A DNA stretch of 15,417 nt, taken from Flavobacteriaceae bacterium. Lineage in GTDB: Bacteria; Bacteroidota; Bacteroidia; Flavobacteriales; Flavobacteriaceae. Shown piece by piece: positions 14,980 through 15,417 of the stretch (position 1 is the first letter of the stretch; each line of letters begins with the position of its first letter). The DNA is taken from contig JAURBD010000033.1 of the NCBI GenBank assembly GCA_030829155.1, positions 1 to 15,417 on the forward strand, written 5' to 3'. A model generated the notes under the pieces. It was not told the DNA's origin, did not search any database, and worked only from the letters and a program-made list of their open reading frames with translations. Made by a program: the position numbers and the translations under genes.

Positions 14980-15417
14980 CTAATTGTTCAAAAAGTCTAA
15001 TGCTTTTTGAAGAACACTTTTTGTTCGCAATATTCTGTAATGCCCTGTGCCTGTTATTTCTTCCAAATGGGCTTGATCCCATACAGCGTCAACCTCTCTA
15101 GATTGCCCAATAGACAGTACTTTGTCATTGATATCATGAAGAATTAGAGCTCTTTCTACTGATGCTTTTTGAATGTAGTCAGCAACATTCATATCACCAA
15201 CAATAATTCCCTCTTCAAATTCAATTTTTTTGATAAGTCTTTTGGTTACTAGGTTTGAAATTCCCATCACATCAGTAACAAATTGAATTCGATCAATAAA
15301 TTGATTTGGCGTAGTAAACAAAACGTAGCGTTTGATTTTAATTTCTGGAAACATTCCTAATCCAATTGAAGTAGCAACTCCACCAAAAGAATGGCTAACT
15401 AAATGTTTAACTTTGTA
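14980..15417 (-). CDS. Alpha/beta hydrolase (partial, C-terminal part)
   Basis: The frame stays open from the right edge, so 145 C-terminal residues are seen and the start lies outside the window; the internal ATG at 15354 is not the start. The first visible residues include VSHSFGGVATSIGLG, the nucleophile elbow, with SxSxG in place of the usual GxSxG. LILHDINDKVLSI supplies the acid Asp region and GTGHYRILR the catalytic His, so the triad looks complete. No signal or lid specificity can be read from this part. Close relatives are often annotated only as alpha/beta hydrolase. It is convergent with the aminotransferase gene. Confidence 0.88.
   Translation of the reverse strand, partial: YKVKHLVSHSFGGVATSIGLGMFPEIKIKRYVLFTTPNQFIDRIQFVTDVMGISNLVTKRLIKKIEFEEGIIVGDMNVADYIQKASVERALILHDINDKVLSIGQSREVDAVWDQAHLEEITGTGHYRILRTKSVLQKALDFLNN

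Noticed and set aside
15352..15354. ATG at 15354 as the start of a short 124-residue hydrolase
   Set aside because: The frame continues upstream and includes the nucleophile elbow HSFGG, so the gene runs beyond the right edge.

Overview
The window looks like a chromosomal segment of a low-GC member of the Bacteroidetes, most likely a flavobacterium. The evidence is the AT-rich composition, the lack of Shine-Dalgarno sequences, several TAnnTTTG -7 boxes (the Bacteroidetes promoter signature), a tRNA gene without an encoded CCA end, and the families present: LpxK and WaaA for a Gram-negative lipid A/Kdo envelope, and a Nif3-like protein with the inserted CutA/PII-like domain. Nearly all of it is conserved housekeeping content. 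I see no phage, IS element, CRISPR array or defence island.

Layout. 1-589 (-): 5' part of a Nif3-family gene, divergent from lpxK (670-1689, +). 1695-4613 (-): a four-gene block read leftwards, in transcription order a small Cys-rich membrane-anchored protein, an ECF-type sigma factor, an Nramp-related transporter without the canonical metal motifs, and lipoyl synthase lipA. lipA also has what looks like its own promoter. 4614-5154: gene-poor stretch holding a probable decayed small gene with three in-frame stops. 5155-5643 (-): DUF456 membrane protein. 5769-7949 (+): compact block of a TonB-C-like lipoprotein, ruvC and hemW, with a TAATG stop/start overlap between the first two. 7946-9337 (-): M20 dipeptidase. 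9446-9527 (+): tRNA-Leu(UAG) with a strong intrinsic terminator. 9595-10329 (-): four-TM bestrophin-like protein. 10384-11400 (+): secreted CotH-kinase-like protein. 11403-13737 (-): waaA followed 7 nt later by an exported alkaline phosphatase carrying a nine-G tract. 13827-14957 (+): DegT-type sugar aminotransferase, divergent from waaA. 14980-15417 (-): 3' part of an alpha/beta hydrolase.

How the genes work together. LpxK and WaaA act in succession in making Kdo2-lipid A, and the aminotransferase may make an amino sugar for LPS or another surface glycan. The 1695-4613 block could tie a sigma factor and a transporter to an Fe-S enzyme, but that link is inference. Four gene pairs converge with 22 nt or less between their stops, three of them with 5 nt or less or an overlap.

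I found no clearly new multi-gene system. The best leads are the sigma/Nramp-like/lipA block, the CotH-like protein, the G9 tract in the phosphatase and the pseudogene.
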